From Solidesulfovibrio carbinolicus (GTDB taxonomy: Bacteria > Desulfobacterota > Desulfovibrionia > Desulfovibrionales > Desulfovibrionaceae), in NCBI RefSeq assembly GCF_004135975.1, contig NZ_CP026538.1, forward strand, positions 3,596,001-3,660,000: DNA of 64,000 nt. Reading direction: 5' to 3'. Each line of letters begins with the position of its first letter. The stretch's first letter is position 1. Below the pieces are notes generated by a model. The model made no database searches and was not told where the DNA came from. It saw only the letters and a list, made by a program, of their open reading frames with translations. Positions 17,457 to 25,118 of the stretch are shown in pieces. The translations under genes were made by a program, and so were the position numbers.

Positions 17457-18562
17457 GGGGTGTCCAACACGCTTGTAAAAGCCTTGGCAAAAGCCTCCAT
17501 AGCCGGGGCCTCGGCCATGGAGACCCGAATCCAGTTGGGATAGCGGAAGCCGGTCATGGTGCGCACCATCACCCCTTTCTGCATGAGCTTGCGATAGAGC
17601 AGGGTGTCGGACATGGGTGTACGGACCATAATAAAATTGCCGGCTCCGCTGACATATTCCAGTCCCAGGGTATCAAAGAGATCGTGCAGAGCGCTTTTGG
17701 CCGCAGCCACCATCTGCCGGGTGGCCGCAATATGGCCGGCATCGTCGGCCAGGGCCGCTGTTGCGGCAATTTGCCCCAGGCTATTGACGGAATAGGCGAT
17801 GTGGGTGCGGCGCACGATGTCCACCGCCTCCAAGGAGCCGCACAAATAGCCCACCCGAAATCCGGCCAGACCGTACATCTTGGAAAAGGTGCGAAAGACC
17901 AGGACGTTGTCGTGGCGTTCCATGATCTCCATGCCGTCCGGGAAATCCGGATCGTCCAGGTATTCCCGGTAAGCTTCGTCGAGCACCACCAGCGCCCGGC
18001 TGTCCAGACCGGCCAAAAAACGCTCCAGGGTCGCCCTGTTCCACCAGGAGCCGGTGGGATTGTTGGGATTGCACACGAAAACAACCCTGGTGTTCTCTGT
18101 CACGGCCGCCAGCATGGCCGCCGGGGCCAGGGCCTGCTTCGTAAGCGGAACCAGCCGTGTCTCGACGCCGGAAAACTTCGCCACCCATTCGTACACGGCA
18201 AAAGTCTTGTCCGCAGTGACAATGGCATCGCCCGGACCGCAGAAGGCCCGGATGACGGAACCGATGACCTCACAAGAACCGTTGCCGACCAGAAACTGGT
18301 CCGGGGACTTGCCAAACCGGGTAGCCAGGGCCTGGCGCAGGTCATAGGCGTCGCCGCTCGGATAGACGGCGGCCCGTTCGGCCGGGAACGCAGCGATAGC
18401 CTCCCGGGCCAGGGGCGGCGGCCCCAGGGTGTTTTCGTTGTTATTGAGCCGATACAGATACGATGCGCCGTATTGGCGCATGAGGACAGGATCGGGGCGA
18501 CTCGGGACGTAGCGTTCGAAGTGCCGGACATAGTCCGGGATGCGTTCAAGAATCCTGGTCAT
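17453..18562 (-). CDS. HisC-like PLP aminotransferase
   Basis: 369 residues, class I/II aminotransferase, closest in look to histidinol-phosphate aminotransferase. Visible features are NNENTLGPPP at the substrate-binding N-terminus, CNPNNPTGSWW (Asn binding PLP), VLDEAYREY with D195, and FRTFSKMYGLAGFRVGY with the PLP lysine K228. The protein has no neighbouring his genes, so it more likely serves a peripheral pathway with the MFS carrier and the ATPase-GNAT protein. I start at the ATG at 18562, which overlaps the upstream gene by 15 bases; an ATG at 18574 is also in frame. Three genes on the minus strand run without gaps and form one operon. Confidence 0.9.
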   Translation of the reverse strand: MTRILERIPDYVRHFERYVPSRPDPVLMRQYGASYLYRLNNNENTLGPPPLAREAIAAFPAERAAVYPSGDAYDLRQALATRFGKSPDQFLVGNGSCEVIGSVIRAFCGPGDAIVTADKTFAVYEWVAKFSGVETRLVPLTKQALAPAAMLAAVTENTRVVFVCNPNNPTGSWWNRATLERFLAGLDSRALVVLDEAYREYLDDPDFPDGMEIMERHDNVLVFRTFSKMYGLAGFRVGYLCGSLEAVDIVRRTHIAYSVNSLGQIAATAALADDAGHIAATRQMVAAAKSALHDLFDTLGLEYVSGAGNFIMVRTPMSDTLLYRKLMQKGVMVRTMTGFRYPNWIRVSMAEAPAMEAFAKAFTSVLDTP

Positions 18563-19859
18563 GCTGCCATACAACCATGTCGCCCTGCCCCCCGTGAGGA
18601 AGCACGACTTTCGGGGAGAACCCCGACTGCATCAAGTCATCGGCCAGAGCGGCCTCCCAGGGGCGGGACAGGTCCATGTAATAGAGGATGCGATGGATGC
18701 CCTTGTCGCGGATGGCCGCCACACTGGCGGCCAGATTGGCGGCCATGTCCTGGCCGTCCAGAAACGGACGCAGTTCCGCCAGATCGCGGTGACGGTCGAG
18801 CAAGGTGCCAAGCAGCGATTCGCGCCGGGGCCGGCCGGCCGGGGCCTCGACCGGGAGAATGTCCCGGGGCATGGCCAGCCGCTCGTAGGTCTGGCGCAGA
18901 AAGTTTTCGATGCTCGGGCTGCACCACACGGCCATGCCGGTATCCTCCCGCAGATGCCGAAAGACCACTGGTTGCCGATCGCAACCCGTCTCGGCGCAGG
19001 CTTGCAGGGAACCAAGCGGCTCGAAATAGCCTGGGATAAGATCGTCGGAGGACCGAAAGCCCAGCACTATAGCGTAATGCTCCCGGGCCACGGCTTCCAG
19101 AAAGCCGTCGAGCAGCACTCTGGCCACGTCGCCCCGCGCTTGCTTGGCTGCAAAGACAAAGGGGCCGGAAAAGTAAAGCGCCTGATCGCTACACCGATTC
19201 CAGGTGAGAAGCCCCACAGTTTGCCCGGCCGCGTCAAGGGCACACACGCAGGCAACCTGGCCGTCGGCGACGAGATCGGCGAATTTTTCGGGCGTGCGGA
19301 AACTGCCAGGGCATTGCCAGGCCGGATAGACACTCATGGCCAAGGCGGCGGCCTGGGAAAGACGCGCCGGGTCAAGAGCCAAAGCGAGCCTGTAGGGCGG
19401 GCGCGTCTGCTCGGGTGCGTGGACGGGTGTCAGAGCCGGATAGCGCCGGTCCACTTCGGCCACAATGCAAAACTGGTCACCGCCTCGATGATCGAGGCGG
19501 AAGCGGTCCGCCGCCTGGGCAGCCAGCAGCAATCCCAGGTCGCGGGGCATCTCGCCGTTCTCCCGGCCAACGGAGCAGGCCGTGCTATTGAGTCCGCCCA
19601 AGGAAAGATCGGCCGCCTTAAAGGAGAAGGCGGCGCGAAGCAGATACCGTTTTCCGGTCATGTCGATACGCAACGGTTCGTCGGCCTGCGCCAGCCCGAT
19701 GAGGCAGAGGCAAAATTCCTCGACAGTCAATTGGAATCGGTAGCTTTCCCGCTGGCCGAAGCCTGCACGCTGCGCCAAGGTCTGGGCCGCGCCTGCCACC
19801 GGACAGGCAAAGGCGGTGTCCGGAGGAATCTCCATCGAGACACACAGATCGTCAGGCAT
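18546..19859 (-). CDS. ATPase-GNAT fusion protein (paralogue B)
   Basis: 437 residues. The N-terminal ~120 residues resemble an RsbW/anti-sigma-type HATPase: QRESYRFQLTVEEFCLCLIG corresponds to the helix with the N-box region, here without the usual N-x-x-x-H/N. A GNAT-like region follows (about 150-330; YRLALALDPARLSQAAALAMSVY, AKQARGDVARVLLDGFLEA with a degenerate acetyl-CoA loop), then a C-terminal part (about 330-437) with GFSPKVVLPHGGQGDMVVW that matches the ends of the two relatives in this window. It is the first gene of the minus-strand operon. Such fusions suggest a nucleotide- or acetyl-CoA-responsive regulator, but this is inference; no function is established here. Confidence 0.7.
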   Translation of the reverse strand: MPDDLCVSMEIPPDTAFACPVAGAAQTLAQRAGFGQRESYRFQLTVEEFCLCLIGLAQADEPLRIDMTGKRYLLRAAFSFKAADLSLGGLNSTACSVGRENGEMPRDLGLLLAAQAADRFRLDHRGGDQFCIVAEVDRRYPALTPVHAPEQTRPPYRLALALDPARLSQAAALAMSVYPAWQCPGSFRTPEKFADLVADGQVACVCALDAAGQTVGLLTWNRCSDQALYFSGPFVFAAKQARGDVARVLLDGFLEAVAREHYAIVLGFRSSDDLIPGYFEPLGSLQACAETGCDRQPVVFRHLREDTGMAVWCSPSIENFLRQTYERLAMPRDILPVEAPAGRPRRESLLGTLLDRHRDLAELRPFLDGQDMAANLAASVAAIRDKGIHRILYYMDLSRPWEAALADDLMQSGFSPKVVLPHGGQGDMVVWQHDQDS

Positions 19860-19960
19860 ATCGCCTCCCCAGACAAGGTTTCAACCAAGCATCGCGTGGT
19901 CAACGATGTCCTTATCTCTCCTATTTCTTTGGCAATTGCAATGAAAAGGGGAAAAACCCA

Positions 19961-20272
19961 ATGGGTGGTTTACACGGCCGGCCGCTCATCATCGACGAAA
20001 TGGACCATGTGGTCGAGCGCAACGCCGTGGAGCTGGTGCGGGATCTGTACGAGGCGTCGCGCGCCGCGATCCTGCTCATCGGCGAAAAGGCGCTGCCCGG
20101 AAAGCTGGCCCAATGGGAACGCTTCCATGGCCGCATCCTGGATTGGGTGAGCGGCCCTATCTTTATGACATGGCCCGCCGCTGGGGACTGGGCAAGTGGG
20201 TTCCCGGCGTCTGCCATCACAACTTGGTGGCCACGCAAAAGGTCCATTCGACCGGTAGAGCTTCAAAACTAA
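19961..20272 (+). pseudogene. Mu B-like transposition ATPase fragment
   Basis: The first ~63 residues (RPLIIDEMDHVVERNAVELV, RDLYEASRAAILLIGEKALP, WERFHGRILDWV) match the Walker B to sensor region of AAA ATPases that assist Mu-type transposases. No Walker A portion is present upstream and no C-terminal DNA-binding part downstream. The frame then continues as unrelated sequence. It is the relic of a Mu-like prophage or transposon, and lies next to the att-like repeat at 20309. Confidence 0.7.
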
Positions 20273-20308
20273 ACGTCGTTGTGAACAAATCTACCCGTCG
20301 TGCTACAA

Positions 20309-20460
20309 CCCCGGATAACCATTCCCCTGGAATCCCAGGCCACGAGGTTATCCATCGAGAAAAGGGCTACGGACTATCTCCGTAAACCATTGAAATATCT
20401 GGCCGGAAAGAGAGGAACGGTTGTCCGGGGCGACCCAATGTCCAAATGTCAGGGGGCGGG
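20309..20460. repeat. degenerate tRNA-Pro downstream repeat (copy 1)
   Basis: The order of elements is as at 52830-52972: CCCCGGATAACCATT, GGAATCCCAGGCCA, GGTTATCCA, a GAAAAGGGGCTACGG-type terminator hairpin, then TTGAAAT-TCTGG. Here the tRNA part is reduced to CTGGCCGGAAAGAGAGGAAC, with several substitutions. A GGGGCGACCCAATGTCC segment, which precedes the repeat at 52.8 kb in inverted orientation, follows it here. It looks like a decayed attachment site from an older integration. Confidence 0.6.
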
Positions 20461-20675
20461 GAATGCCAAGTCTCAAGGCCTGAGCAGCCGACTCTTCCCA
20501 TTCTAGACAGAGTAGAATACCCTGAATCTATAGGCGAGCACCCCCTGTATCGCTGCAAACCCGGCATGGCCGATGATCGTTTCTTTGGTGATTTGAGGGG
20601 CCAACGTTCCCACAAGGTGCTTTCGGATACAAAGTTATCATCCCTCTAGAGTCTATCACGGAGCAAAGACCCGCC

Positions 20676-22688
20676 ATGAGCGATGCCCTCCCCAACGATC
20701 CGCTTTTTCCTCTCCAGTGGCACCTTCTCAACACCGGCCAAAGCGGCGGAACGCCGGGCATCGACCTCAATGTGGTAAGGGTCTGGGAAGATTACGATGG
20801 ATCGGGCGTGGTTGTGGGCGTCATCGACGACGGCACAGAAACGGACCACCCGGATCTCGCCGCCAACGAGGACCCGGCCCTGGGCTTCGACTTCCTGCGC
20901 CCCGACAACCGTGGCCTGCCGGTCAGCAAGGAAGACATGCACGGAACGAGCGTGTCGGGCGTCATTGGTGCCGTCGCGGACAATGGCCTCGGGGGCACGG
21001 GGGTGGCTCCGGGCGCGACCCTCGGAATCGTGCACCTCACCCTGGGAGAGCCGCCCGAATCCATAAGCGACGAGGCGCTCACCGCCGAGAGCGCGGCCAT
21101 ATTCTCCTATGCGCAAGAGTATTTCGACGTGGTGAACAATAGTTGGGGGGATTCGGGGTACGTCGCCAACACCCCAAATGTCCAAGCGGCCATCGAAAAT
21201 GCCGTCCAATACGGACGCGACGGCCTCGGAACTGTGGTCGTCTTCTCGGCGGGCAACAATCGTAACATATCCGGCGATTCCAACACGGATGCCACGAAGC
21301 GCTCGCCCTTCGTCATCGCCGTGGCCGCTGTGAACCATGACGGCGTACCGACCTTCTATAGTAGCCCCGGGACGAATGTCCTCGTGGCCGCCCCTTCGGA
21401 CGACAGGATCGACGGGAACTGGGTCTGCGGTGTCGTGACGACGGACCGCATGGGCTACGAGGGCTACAACACGGCCCCCTCGCCTGAGGGGGACTATGCC
21501 TATGATTTCGGGGGCACTTCGGCCGCCGCGCCCGAAGTGACGGGTGTGGTCGCGCTTATGCTCGAAGCCAACCCGGACCTCGGCTACCGGGATGTTCAAG
21601 ACATCCTCGCTCTTACCGCCCGCAATGTGGACCCCGAAGGGAATTGGGCCATCAACGGAGCGACCAACTGGAACGGCGGCGGCATGCATGTCAGCCGCGA
21701 CGTTGGCTACGGCCTTGTGGACGCCCTGGCTGCCGTACGCTTGTCAGAGACCTGGGAAGGGCAAAACACCTACGCCAATCTGGCTACAGCCGAAAGCTCC
21801 GTCGAGGTCGGGCAGACCATCCCCGATGGTCAAGGGTATGTAACCTCCTCCATCGCCGTGATCGAGGACATCGACGTCGAGCGGGTGGTCGTCTCCTTCG
21901 ACATGGAACATGAAAGCTCCTCGGACCTGCGCATCCTGCTGGTCTCGCCATCCGGAACCGAAAGCCTGCTCCTGGACCAAGCCTGGCCGACGAAAAACGC
22001 CGCATGGCCGGTGGACATGTCCCTGTCCTCAACCTTCCACCTCGGGGAGAACTCCAAAGGGACCTGGACTCTCTACGTGGCCGACGCCCAAGGGAATAAC
22101 CTGACGGGGACCCTCAATTCCTGGAAAATCGATTTCTACGGCAAGGAAGCCTCCGACGATTCGCTGTACGTCTACACCAACGAATACTCGGGTATGGCCG
22201 CGAGCGACCCGGCTCGGACCATTCTCTTGGACACCTCAGGGGACGACGTCGTCAACGTCGCCGCCGTCTCCTCGGGCAGTGTGGTCAACCTGACCCCCGG
22301 AACGCTTGGGCTGGTGGACGGAACACCGCTTGTCCTCGCCGCTGGAACGGCCGTGGAAACTGTTTACGCCGGGGATGGGGACGACGGGCTGGTGGGTGAC
22401 GTCGCGGACAATTATCTTTTCGGCGGACGCGGAAACGACATCCTCATGGGTGGCCTTGGTGACGACGTGCTCGATGGCGGCCAGAAGGGCGTCGATACCG
22501 CCGTCTATACGGGCTCAAGGCTCGATTACCAGCTCGTGCGACAAGATGACGCCGTGACGGTCTCCGGCCCCGAGGGAACCGACCTGCTGCGCAATATCGA
22601 CGTATTGTCCTTCGCGGATGGCATCTACGCCGTTTCCGCCCTCTATGCGCCGGGATTTGCGGGGGCTACGGGCATTCTTGCATCCTAG
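20676..22688 (+). CDS. kexin-like S8 protease with P-domain and RTX repeats
   Basis: 670 residues, probably secreted. A subtilisin-type catalytic domain (about 5-350) has all catalytic residues: D51 (GVIDDGTETDHPD), H89 (MHGTSVSG), oxyanion N193 (SAGNN) and S281 (GGTSAAAPEVTG). A proprotein-convertase P-domain follows (about 370-490; FHLGENSKGTWTLYVAD). Next come RTX-type calcium repeats (GDGDDGLVGD, GGRGNDILMGGLGDDVLDGG, about 565-605) and a C-terminal segment typical of type I secretion substrates. There is no N-terminal signal peptide and no propeptide; the protein begins LPNDPLFPLQWHLLNTGQ, as in other bacterial kexin-like enzymes. No ABC/HlyD/TolC genes are adjacent. A strong hairpin 200 bp downstream ends the transcript. 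Confidence 0.93.
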   Translation: MSDALPNDPLFPLQWHLLNTGQSGGTPGIDLNVVRVWEDYDGSGVVVGVIDDGTETDHPDLAANEDPALGFDFLRPDNRGLPVSKEDMHGTSVSGVIGAVADNGLGGTGVAPGATLGIVHLTLGEPPESISDEALTAESAAIFSYAQEYFDVVNNSWGDSGYVANTPNVQAAIENAVQYGRDGLGTVVVFSAGNNRNISGDSNTDATKRSPFVIAVAAVNHDGVPTFYSSPGTNVLVAAPSDDRIDGNWVCGVVTTDRMGYEGYNTAPSPEGDYAYDFGGTSAAAPEVTGVVALMLEANPDLGYRDVQDILALTARNVDPEGNWAINGATNWNGGGMHVSRDVGYGLVDALAAVRLSETWEGQNTYANLATAESSVEVGQTIPDGQGYVTSSIAVIEDIDVERVVVSFDMEHESSSDLRILLVSPSGTESLLLDQAWPTKNAAWPVDMSLSSTFHLGENSKGTWTLYVADAQGNNLTGTLNSWKIDFYGKEASDDSLYVYTNEYSGMAASDPARTILLDTSGDDVVNVAAVSSGSVVNLTPGTLGLVDGTPLVLAAGTAVETVYAGDGDDGLVGDVADNYLFGGRGNDILMGGLGDDVLDGGQKGVDTAVYTGSRLDYQLVRQDDAVTVSGPEGTDLLRNIDVLSFADGIYAVSALYAPGFAGATGILAS

Positions 22689-22747
22689 CTTCTAAGAAAG
22701 GAGGTCCTGGAATTTAACTGGAGCCGCCCCACGCCAGATAGAATTTC

Positions 22748-22767
22748 AGGGGAATGGTTATCCGGGA
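22748..22767 (-). repeat. inverted copy of att-like block
   Basis: CAGGGGAATGGTTATCCGGG is the exact reverse complement of 20311-20330. The two copies flank the protease gene in opposite orientation, 2.4 kb apart. Confidence 0.7.
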
Positions 22768-22885
22768 GCCTCTTTCCCCTGGGGGCTTTCCCGACGGAGG
22801 CGATTGGGGAATGACCTATTCCTCGGCGACAAGCCGAATGCGCCGTGATTTCGCACGTCTGCCGCTGTCGGTCTGCGAAGCGGCC

Positions 22886-22923
22886 ATGACCGGCCGGGGA
22901 GCCCCGGCCGGTCATGCTTTTTT
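22886..22923 (+). terminator. strong rho-independent terminator
   Basis: Perfect 14-base arms (22886-22899 and 22902-22915, ATGACCGGCCGGGG and its complement) with a 2-base loop, followed by GC and six T. It would end the protease transcript, about 200 bp after the stop codon. Confidence 0.85.
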
Positions 22924-23534
22924 CAGGAAGCAGGTCTTGAGCACCAATCCTTTGACCTTGTCGGCGTTGCACTCAATTTCCGCCGGGTCGCCCCCTTTCT
23001 CCGCTTGATTGGCCCGGGATATCTGGCAACACGGGACAGTCGCGCCCACGGCCTCTCTGCGAACAATCCGGGCGGTGGCGGCTCTATACGGCATCCGATT
23101 TCGATGCGTCATACGCATCCGACACGGAGGAGGCATGGTCGCGGCCGTGGGCAAGCTGATGCGCCATGCCGGCGCCAGGCTGCCTGCAGACCAACGCCGC
23201 ACTTGGCTGACTGAAATTATTAGTGAAAATCAGAATGTTGGCAATGACTGGCGAGCAGAGAACGGAATAAGGGACGCTTCGAAACCACAGCGCCATGACG
23301 AAAGCACCGCATGTCCACAAACTGCTAAGCATGCTAACTGTTTCCAGAACAACTACATTGCTTCAGCCTTGACCGAGACACCCAAAGGAAATAACATGTT
23401 TTATTGGTCAATACGTTAACAATGAAATTTCTTTCAACGGCTCTCATCAGCACCATCAGAACAGGCTTCTTTCCAAGCTTCCCTGCACAGCAGCGGAGGC
23501 GCGCACGCATCGCATCCTCCGGGGGGGGCGAATT

Positions 23535-24194
23535 ATGTACGTCGGTCTCAAGATGCTCAAGGACTTCAAAAAAGTCACGCCGCAAACGCCGGTTCTTGAC
23601 GCGGACAAACTGCTTACAGGCAGCGATTTCTGGATGCTTCTTGTCGTTGACGACGACAGGAAGCTGCTCGGCTACGTGCGCAAGGAAGACATCGCCCTGG
23701 CCCTGCCCTCCATCATGACCACCCTGGAAAAGCACGAGGCGCTCTACCTCCTGTCCAAGCTCACCGTGCAAAAAATCATGCGCAAGGACATCATCGCCGT
23801 GCATCCGGAAATGGAGATCGAGCAGGCCGCCGAAATCATGCACCAAAAAAATCTGGCCGGACTGGCCGTGGTGGGCGACCAGCAAAAGCTCGTGGGCTAC
23901 ATCACCCGCTCGGTCATGCTTGACGTGCTGGTCGAGGAAATGGGGCTGAAGCAAGGCGGTTCGCGCATTGTCTTCGAGGTGGAAGACCGCACCGGCGTCC
24001 TTCATGAAGTCTCCGGCATCATCAACGATCTTGGCGTCAGCATCATCGCCACCGGCACCTTTTATCACAACGACCGGCGCATGGTGGTCATCCGGCTGGC
24101 AGTGGACGATCCGTATCTGGTGGCCGGGGCCATCGAGCGCAAGGGCTACCGGCTGGTGTCCGCCGCCGACTTTGAAGAGGAGTGGACGAGCTGA
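23535..24194 (+). CDS. CBS-ACT domain regulator (AcuB-like)
   Basis: 219 residues. Two CBS motifs form a pair over about residues 1-135 (VLDADKLLTGSDFWMLLVVD; IIAVHPEMEIEQAAEIMHQK, GYITRSVMLDVLVEE), usually a site for adenine nucleotides. An ACT domain follows (about 143-210; IVFEVEDRTGVLHEVSGII), usually an amino-acid-binding module. Proteins with this layout sit at the head of liv/acyl-CoA ligase operons in many deltaproteobacteria and are thought to sense amino acid and energy state, though I know of no proven mechanism. It starts after a G-rich stretch (GGGGGGGCG) and its stop shares one base with the LivG start. Confidence 0.9.
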   Translation: MYVGLKMLKDFKKVTPQTPVLDADKLLTGSDFWMLLVVDDDRKLLGYVRKEDIALALPSIMTTLEKHEALYLLSKLTVQKIMRKDIIAVHPEMEIEQAAEIMHQKNLAGLAVVGDQQKLVGYITRSVMLDVLVEEMGLKQGGSRIVFEVEDRTGVLHEVSGIINDLGVSIIATGTFYHNDRRMVVIRLAVDDPYLVAGAIERKGYRLVSAADFEEEWTS

Positions 24195-24976
24195 TGGCCT
24201 TTTTGGAAATCGATAACGTCACCCTGACCTTTCGGGGCATCGCCGCCCTGACCGGTGTGAGCTTCACCGTGGAAAAAGGCGGCATCGTCTCGCTCATTGG
24301 CCCCAACGGCGCCGGCAAGACCAGCATGCTCAACTGCATAAGCGGCCGCTACACCCCGGACTCCGGGAGGATCAGCCTGGGCGGGCGCGATCTGCTGGCC
24401 GTGCCGGCCCACGCCCGCACCAGCCTTGGCCTGTCGCGCACCTTTCAAAATATCGCGCTGTTTAAGGGCCTTTCGGTGCTCGATAATCTCATGGTCGGCC
24501 GCCACGCCCGCATGGACTACGGTCTGCTGGCCTCCATCCTCTATTTCGGGCCGGCCCGACGGGCCGAGGACGCCCACCGCCGCCGGGTGGAGGACGTCAT
24601 CGATTTCCTGCGGCTTTCGCCCTACCGCCACCATCCGGCCGGCAAGCTGCCCTACGGCGTGCAAAAACGGGTGGAACTCGGCCGGGCCATGGCTGCCGAA
24701 TCCGACCTCATTTTGCTGGATGAACCCATGGCCGGCATGAATCTTGAGGAAACCGAGGACATGGCCCGCTATATTCTCGATATCAATGAAGAATGGGGCA
24801 TGACCGTGCTGCTCGTCGAGCACGACATGGGCGTGGTCATGGACATCTCCAGCAAGGTGGTGGTCCTGGATTTCGGCCGGGTGCTGGCCGAAGGCCCGCC
24901 CGAAGCGGTCATGGCCGATCCGGCCGTGGTGGCCGCCTACCTCGGCGGCGAAGACGCGGTGTTTCTGGGACGCTAG
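24194..24976 (+). CDS. livG: branched-chain amino acid ABC transporter ATPase LivG
   Basis: 260 residues. It has Walker A GPNGAGKTS, a Q-loop (RTFQN), LPYGVQKRVELGRAM (LivG-type signature replacing LSGGQ), Walker B LILLDEPMAGMN with catalytic Glu, and the H-loop VEHDMGVVM. The C-terminal extension GRVLAEGPPEAVMADPAVVAAYLG is typical of LivG. The start is the ATG overlapping the previous stop; a GTG 12 bases earlier is also in frame. The stop codon TAG lies within the left terminal repeat of the MITE-like element at 24975, so the last codons may derive from the insertion. It powers the uptake system with LivF, LivH, LivM and LivK. Confidence 0.95.
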   Translation: MAFLEIDNVTLTFRGIAALTGVSFTVEKGGIVSLIGPNGAGKTSMLNCISGRYTPDSGRISLGGRDLLAVPAHARTSLGLSRTFQNIALFKGLSVLDNLMVGRHARMDYGLLASILYFGPARRAEDAHRRRVEDVIDFLRLSPYRHHPAGKLPYGVQKRVELGRAMAAESDLILLDEPMAGMNLEETEDMARYILDINEEWGMTVLLVEHDMGVVMDISSKVVVLDFGRVLAEGPPEAVMADPAVVAAYLGGEDAVFLGR

Positions 24977-25079
24977 TGTCGCGTCCTCGAAAAGAACACA
25001 GCATGTTTCGTCGGCAACATGCTAAAACCATGCATTTTCTTAAAAAAATACTCTCGTATTGTTTAAGGGACGCGACACG
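24975..25079. mobile_element. MITE-like element, copy 2
   Basis: AT-rich ~105-bp unit with 11-bp perfect terminal inverted repeats (24976-24986, GTGTCGCGTCC, against 25068-25078). The ends and the position directly at a stop codon match copy 1 at 16131-16240, while the inner sequence differs. It separates livG from the acyl-CoA ligase gene within the operon and has no T-run terminator, so read-through is possible. Confidence 0.7.
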
Positions 25080-25118
25080 AGGCGTCCGGCAACCGATAAC
25101 CGATACGCGGATGTGACA

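Larger units (their letters stand above)
19860..20675. other. intergenic region with phage gene fragment and att-like repeat
   Basis: No intact gene. It contains a Mu B-like ATPase fragment (19961-20272) and a degenerate copy of the region downstream of tRNA-Pro (20309-20460). The stretch 20461-20675 must hold the promoter and leader of the protease gene; a GGAG lies 12-15 bases before its ATG. Confidence 0.5.
22689..23534. other. intergenic region between protease and liv operon
   Basis: No supportable gene in ~850 bp. It contains an inverted copy of a 20-bp block of the att-like repeat (22748-22767), a segment GGAGCCGCCCC also found beside the att copy at 32671, and a strong terminator (22886-22923). 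The minus-strand frame 22912-23202 ends in the terminator stem and is not accepted. The promoter of the operon at 23535 should lie within 23330-23530, where the DNA turns AT-rich. Confidence 0.5.

Noticed and set aside
17684-20150. Very long plus-strand frames (451 and 536 codons) opposite the minus-strand operon
   Set aside because: They are antisense shadows caused by GC-rich codon structure. The minus-strand frames have family motifs, coupled starts and stops; the plus-strand ones have none.
22912-23202. 96-codon minus-strand frame ending KGLVLKTCFLKKA
   Set aside because: Its last codons form part of the plus-strand terminator (the Lys codons are the T-run), there is no ribosome-binding site and no motif. 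A degraded small Cys protein cannot be ruled out.
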